From NCBI GenBank assembly GCA_020847015.1, contig JADLCW010000578.1, positions 1 through 6,404 on the forward strand: a stretch of DNA of 6,404 nucleotides, given 5' to 3'. This DNA is from Thermomicrobiales bacterium (GTDB taxonomy: Bacteria; Chloroflexota; Chloroflexia; Thermomicrobiales; UBA6265). The notes below the pieces were generated by a model. The model did no database searches and was not told the DNA's origin. It worked only from the letters and a program-made list of their open reading frames with translations. Positions 1 through 3,450 of the stretch are shown one piece after another. Each line of letters begins with the position of its first letter. Position 1 is the first letter of the stretch. Both the position numbers and the translations under genes were made by a program.

Positions 1-1
1 G

Positions 2-1294
2 ATGCACACCGCGCTGCGGCTGGGCGTGGCGGTGGCGCAGCGCGTACGGCAGGTCAACCCGGCGGCGCACATCTGCTTCTACGGGTTGTACGCCACCCTC
101 AACGCCGATCATTTGTTGAACGGCCCGGGCGACAGCGTCATCTCCGGCGAGTTCGAAGCGCCGCTGGTGGCGCTGGCTGAAGCGCTGGATCGCGACGCGG
201 CGCCCGAATCCGTTCCCGGGGTGGGAACGGCGAACCGCCCGGCCGCGCCGGTGCTGGAGGCGCTGCCGCCGGCGATGCGCGCGTTGCCCCCAGACCGCGA
301 CGGACTGCCGGAGCTTCGCAGCTACGCCGGACTGGAGCGGGCCGGCACGATCGTGCGGGCGGGGGCGATCGAGGCGACCCGCGGCTGCCATCATATGTGC
401 CGTCACTGCCCGATTCCGCCTATCTACGGCGGCAAGTTCCACGTCGTCCCGCGCGAGGCGGTGCTGGCCGACGCTCGCGCCCAGATCGCCGCCGGCGCTC
501 GCCATCTAACCTTCACCGATCCCGATTTCTTCAATGGCCCCGGTCACGGGCTGCGCATCATGCGGGCGCTGCGCGCCGATTATCCGTGGCTCACCTTCGA
601 TGTCACCATCAAGGTCGAGCACCTGCTGCAACACCACGCCCGCCTGCCGGAACTGGCCGAACTCGGCTGCGTGTTCGTCGTGTCCGCCGTCGAATCGCTC
701 AGCGATCGGGTGCTGGAGCGGCTGGACAAGGGGCATACCCGCGCCGATGTCGATGCGGCGATCGATCTGCTGGACGCCGTCGGCGTGCCGATGCGGCCCT
801 CGCTGCTGCCGTTCACCCCGTGGGAAACGCTGGCGGGGTACCGCGATCTGTTGGCGTGGGTGGCGGCGCGCGATCTGATCGGCTGCGTGGATCCGATCAT
901 GCTGGCGATCCGGTTGCTGATCCCGCCCGGGTCCAATCTGCTGACCGACGCCGCAGGCGAACCGTGGCTGGGCGAACTGGACGCGGCCAACTTCACCTAT
1001 CGCTGGACCCACCCCGATCCGCGCATGGATGCGCTGCACCGCGCGGTTTCAATTGTCGTGGAGCGCGCCGCCGCCGCCAACGCGCCGGACGCGGAAACCT
1101 TCGCCGCCATCTGGGCGGCCGCCGCCGAGGCGGCCGGGGTCGCCCCGCCGCCCATCCCCACCCCCGCCGTGCGTCGCCCGCCGGCTCCGGGATTGACCGA
1201 ATCGTGGTTCTGTTGAGCGGAACCCACCGCGGAGCAGTTGGCTCCGCTTCGCCAGAACGACGCTTCGGACGCTCGTCGCGAGACGGGAGCATAG
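2..1294 (+). CDS. CUAEP-tail radical SAM selenoprotein (5'-truncated), with UGA at 1214 read as selenocysteine
   Basis: Seen: 430 residues are visible (404, then Sec, then 25 more to TAG at 1292-1294). Numbering from the ATG at 2, residues 1-60 look like the end of a B12-binding-type Rossmann domain. The radical SAM cluster motif CxxxCxxC is C129, C133 and C136, in the context TRGCHHMCRHCPI. Further conserved-looking blocks are DPDFFNGPGHG (173-183), TIKVEHLL (202-209), KGHTRADVD (243-251), RPSLLPFTPW (265-274) and IRLLIPPGS (303-311). The apparent stop gives C404-TGA-A-E-P, followed by an open frame. Known: a family of uncharacterised radical SAM proteins is named for a C-terminal CUAEP or CCAEP tail, with Sec or Cys at this site. 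These enzymes use a 4Fe-4S cluster and S-adenosylmethionine for radical chemistry; I know of no established substrate for this family. Inferred: ATG at 2 is an internal Met and the gene starts upstream of the window. Ending the gene at 1216 would remove the family's diagnostic tail. The protein is probably cytoplasmic, since no membrane segment is visible. Confidence 0.92.
1214..1216 (+). other. Selenocysteine (UGA) recoding codon
   Basis: The TGA is in frame with the radical SAM gene and is preceded by TGT (Cys) and followed by GCG GAA CCC (Ala Glu Pro). Together they spell the C-U-A-E-P tail. The frame stays open for 25 codons afterwards, to TAG at 1292-1294. A bSECIS-like hairpin lies at the right distance downstream. 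An ordinary stop here is the alternative, but the exact five-residue match to a known selenoprotein tail makes that unlikely. Recoding requires SelB, tRNA-Sec and SelA/SelD elsewhere in the genome; none is in this window. Confidence 0.88.
1229..1247 (+). promoter_or_regulatory. Candidate bacterial SECIS hairpin
   Basis: GCGGAGC (1229-1235) pairs perfectly with GCTCCGC (1241-1247) around the loop AGTTG (1236-1240). The apical loop begins 20 nt after the UGA, and its second base is G. Known bacterial SECIS elements lie in the coding region just after the UGA. Typically they have a stem of 4-16 bp, a short loop with a G among its first two bases, and about 16-37 nt between UGA and loop. All of these are met. 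Such a hairpin binds SelB to deliver Sec-tRNA. A competing pairing of AGCGGA (1216-1221) with TCCGCT (1243-1248) exists but is shorter and has a 21-nt loop. Confidence 0.7.
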
Positions 1295-1325
1295 ACCGAA
1301 GGGGACACGTTCAGAACGCCGGGTT

Positions 1326-1349
1326 CGCGAGCGGTTGAGGCCGTTCGCG
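1326..1349 (+). terminator. Possible terminator hairpin between convergent genes
   Basis: CGCGAGCGG (1326-1334) and CCGTTCGCG (1341-1349) form a 9-bp stem with one G-U pair and a 6-nt loop, 31 nt after the selenoprotein stop. The following sequence is pyrimidine-rich (CATTCCCTTCCTT) and is not a clean T-run. On the opposite strand the G-U becomes an A-C mismatch, so it suits the + transcript better. It is the only hairpin noted in the 88-nt gap at 1295-1382, and it may have no function. Confidence 0.35.
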
Positions 1350-1382
1350 CATTCCCTTCCTTGAACTCACCGGCAATGGATT

Positions 1383-3155
1383 TCAGACTCCCGGATCGGC
1401 GACAAGACCCTCGGGGCTCCAACCGCGCACGGCATAATAGGCGTCCACCAACGCGTCGAGGTTGGCGCGGGTCAATGCGGTCGCGTCGGCGTCGTCGGCG
1501 AGCAGCCGGGGCGGCAGCGTGTCGAGCGCGCGGGTCCAGCCCTGCCGCTGGTTGAACCGCTTTTTCACGGTGGTGATCGTCGCTCCGGCTCGGCGCAGAT
1601 CGGCGTCGGTCGTCGGCAGCCCGGTCACCAGGCGGTGCAACTCGGCGGCCTCGCTCGGCAGATCCACGAACACGTGACGCAGGAACTTGCAGATCGTCAG
1701 GCTGTCCAGCAGCGCCGCGTTGTCCTCGGCTTCCAGCGCCGCCTGAGCGCGGGCACGCACGGCCGCATTCGGGTCCAGCCGGTCGGAGAAGTCGATCTCG
1801 TAGGCGGAGGAGCGGTTGTGACAGGCTCCGCGCGTGGCCACCGCCAGCCCCAGCGCCATCGTCCGCAGCTTGCGCGGATCGTAGCCGGGCATCTCCAATC
1901 CCGTGACGTGCATCGCCCATGCCGCGGACCCCTGCCCGACGGTCGCGCTGGCCCGGCGTGAGCCTTCGGCGAGCAGATCGCCCAATCCGCGCCGCGCCCC
2001 GATATCGTCCAGCGTCGCCAGCAGCGCAGCTCCGTCGCCGAACGCCGGCGGCGCCCCGCCCCACGGCGTCAGATCGATCCCGCGCTCGCCGCACTCCATC
2101 GCCCAGGCGACGGTCGATCCGGCCGAGATGGCGTCCATGCCGAGTCGGTCGCACAGCGCCGCCGCGCGGAGCACGACATTCGGGTCGTCGATGCCGCACA
2201 GGGAACCGAGCGCGAACAGCGTCTCGTACTCCAGCCGCGTGCTGGTGGCCGGGCCGCCATCGGTGGTGCGGTAGTGATGGGTGCAACCGACGGTGCAGGC
2301 GGCGCAGGCGTCGCGGTCGGCCAAATGCTCCTGCAGCAGCGTTTCGCCACTGATGCCGGCAGCGCCGGCGAAGGAGCCGGTCTGGAAGTTGCGCGTCGGC
2401 AGCGTGCCCATGCGATCGAAGAAGGCGACATTGGCCGCCGTGCCGACCTCACGATACTTGGCCGTTTCCGGGCCGAGACTGCGCTCGCTGAGCTGGCGCG
2501 CCGCCACGGCCAGCCCCTTCGGATCGGCCACCGCCGGAAGTCGGCTGCCGCGCACCGCAATCGCCTTCAGCCGCTTGGCTCCCAGCACCGCGCCCGGCCC
2601 GGTGCGGCCGGCCAGGCGACCGTCGTTGACCACCGCGGCGTAGCGCACCCCGCGCTCGCCGGCCACGCCGATGGCCGCCGCCCGGAACCCAGCCCCCAGA
2701 CGAGCGCGCAGCGCGTCGGATGTCTCATCCGGCGACAACCCGAGCAGATCGGCGGCCGGTTCCAGCCGCGTCTCGCCGCCATCCACGACCAGCACGCTCC
2801 ATCCGGGAGCCTGTCCGACGACGATCAGCGCATCGTAGCCGGTGCGCTTGAGGGCGATGGCGAGCCAGGAGGAGGACAGCGAGTCGCCGATCATCCCGGT
2901 CTGGGGCGAGCGAGTCGCCATGGCGATCTTGCTGGCGGTGGTGATGCCAGTGCCGACGAACGGGCTGCTGGCCAGCACGAAGGGGTTGTCCGGTCCCAGT
3001 GGGTCGACTCCCGGCGGGCATTCCCGCAGCAGCAGCAGACTGGCCAGTCCGTCGCCGCCGAGCACGGCCGCGAAATCTTCCGGCGGCAGCGGCAGCACGG
3101 TGCGCGCTCCGGTTCCCAGATCGATCCGCAGCGCTCGCCCATGCACCCCGCGCAC
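1383..3155 (-). CDS. Aldehyde ferredoxin oxidoreductase family protein (tungsten-pterin)
   Basis: Seen: 590 residues from GTG at 3155-3153 to TGA at 1385-1383, close to the usual AOR length of about 600. The N-terminal pterin-binding region has GRALRIDLGTG (6-16), a GGDGL turn (33-37), DPLGPDN (51-57) and the GDS block (90-92). The iron-sulfur motif CxxCxxxC is C284, C287 and C291, with the fourth ligand C489 in TICKFL. Glu309 in LEYET and His446 in RGACH match the spacing of the active-site Glu and His of Pyrococcus AOR as I recall it. The end carries FNQRQGWTR and DTLPPRLL, typical of the family. Known: AORs oxidise aldehydes to carboxylic acids, or run the reverse reaction, with a bis-pyranopterin tungsten centre and ferredoxin as electron partner. 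The true substrate here cannot be read from sequence. The GTG was chosen because it follows a GGGAGGG ribosome site by 7 nt and gives the canonical N-terminus; GTG at 3146 is an alternative with poor spacing. The gene starts 4 nt after the MoaD-like stop, so the two are probably co-transcribed and translationally coupled. Confidence 0.94.
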   Translation of the reverse strand: MRGVHGRALRIDLGTGARTVLPLPPEDFAAVLGGDGLASLLLLRECPPGVDPLGPDNPFVLASSPFVGTGITTASKIAMATRSPQTGMIGDSLSSSWLAIALKRTGYDALIVVGQAPGWSVLVVDGGETRLEPAADLLGLSPDETSDALRARLGAGFRAAAIGVAGERGVRYAAVVNDGRLAGRTGPGAVLGAKRLKAIAVRGSRLPAVADPKGLAVAARQLSERSLGPETAKYREVGTAANVAFFDRMGTLPTRNFQTGSFAGAAGISGETLLQEHLADRDACAACTVGCTHHYRTTDGGPATSTRLEYETLFALGSLCGIDDPNVVLRAAALCDRLGMDAISAGSTVAWAMECGERGIDLTPWGGAPPAFGDGAALLATLDDIGARRGLGDLLAEGSRRASATVGQGSAAWAMHVTGLEMPGYDPRKLRTMALGLAVATRGACHNRSSAYEIDFSDRLDPNAAVRARAQAALEAEDNAALLDSLTICKFLRHVFVDLPSEAAELHRLVTGLPTTDADLRRAGATITTVKKRFNQRQGWTRALDTLPPRLLADDADATALTRANLDALVDAYYAVRGWSPEGLVADPGV

Positions 3156-3159
3156 GCGC

Positions 3160-3450
3160 CTACCCTCCCGCCGCCATGGAAACCAGCAGCACCGCTGCGC
3201 CTGGCGAAAGCACCGTCGCCGGGTCTCGCGTGAACCGCTCCTCCACGACGAAGACGTAGCCGTGGCGCGGCCAACCGGTGATCGGGTCCAGCACCGGCCC
3301 CGCCAGCGCCGGACAGCGCGCCGCCAGATCGCGCGCCAGATCGCCCAAGGTTTCCCCGGAAACGGCAATGCTAGCCTGGCCAGCGAGCAAGCGGGGCGGT
3401 CCAAACAATTCGACTTCCTGCAGCGTCGGTTCGGCGGCGCGTTGCATCAT
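3160..3450 (-). CDS. MoaD/ThiS-family sulfur carrier: kinase C-terminal domain and/or separate product from an internal start
   Basis: Seen: from ATG at 3450-3448 to TAG at 3162-3160, 96 residues. They begin with a beta strand and LFGPPRLLAG, then an ETLGDLARDLAARCPAL helix, then VFVVEERF, and end in AAVLLVSMAAGG. This is the beta-grasp layout and exact C-terminal diglycine of MoaD-family proteins. Known: the terminal Gly is adenylated by a MoeB-like enzyme, thiocarboxylated, and donates sulfur for the molybdopterin/tungstopterin dithiolene. MoaD-like genes often sit next to AOR genes. Inferred: it serves the cofactor of the AOR encoded 4 nt downstream. The frame is continuous with the upstream kinase, so every ribosome finishing the kinase makes a fusion. 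The internal ATG with a GAGAGG site 6 nt upstream could add free carrier. The assignment to the MoaD/ThiS fold is firm. Whether it is a separate protein is unresolved, and ThiS-like or generic sulfur-carrier roles are possible. Confidence 0.72.
   Translation of the reverse strand: MMQRAAEPTLQEVELFGPPRLLAGQASIAVSGETLGDLARDLAARCPALAGPVLDPITGWPRHGYVFVVEERFTRDPATVLSPGAAVLLVSMAAGG

Noticed and set aside
2..1216. Radical SAM gene starting at ATG 2 and ending at TGA 1216
   Set aside because: The ATG lies inside the B12-binding-type domain, so the true start is upstream. The TGA is better read as Sec because of the CUAEP context and hairpin.
1383..1385. TGA ending the AOR gene as a second selenocysteine codon
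   Set aside because: The AOR already has full length and its usual C-terminal motifs. The sequence after the TGA shows no family-like tail and no Cys pair.
997..2286. Long open frames overlapping AOR on both strands, for example - strand 997-2286 and + strand 2274-3233
   Set aside because: They are Arg/Ala/Pro-rich shadows produced by high-GC coding bias over the AOR, MoaD-like and selenoprotein genes, with no recognisable domain.
3156..3404. N-terminal extension of the AOR frame up to an ATG at 3404
   Set aside because: The extra 83 residues are Arg/Trp-rich, unlike any AOR N-terminus, and are the out-of-frame image of the MoaD-like domain. The GTG at 3155 has a good ribosome site and gives the canonical start.
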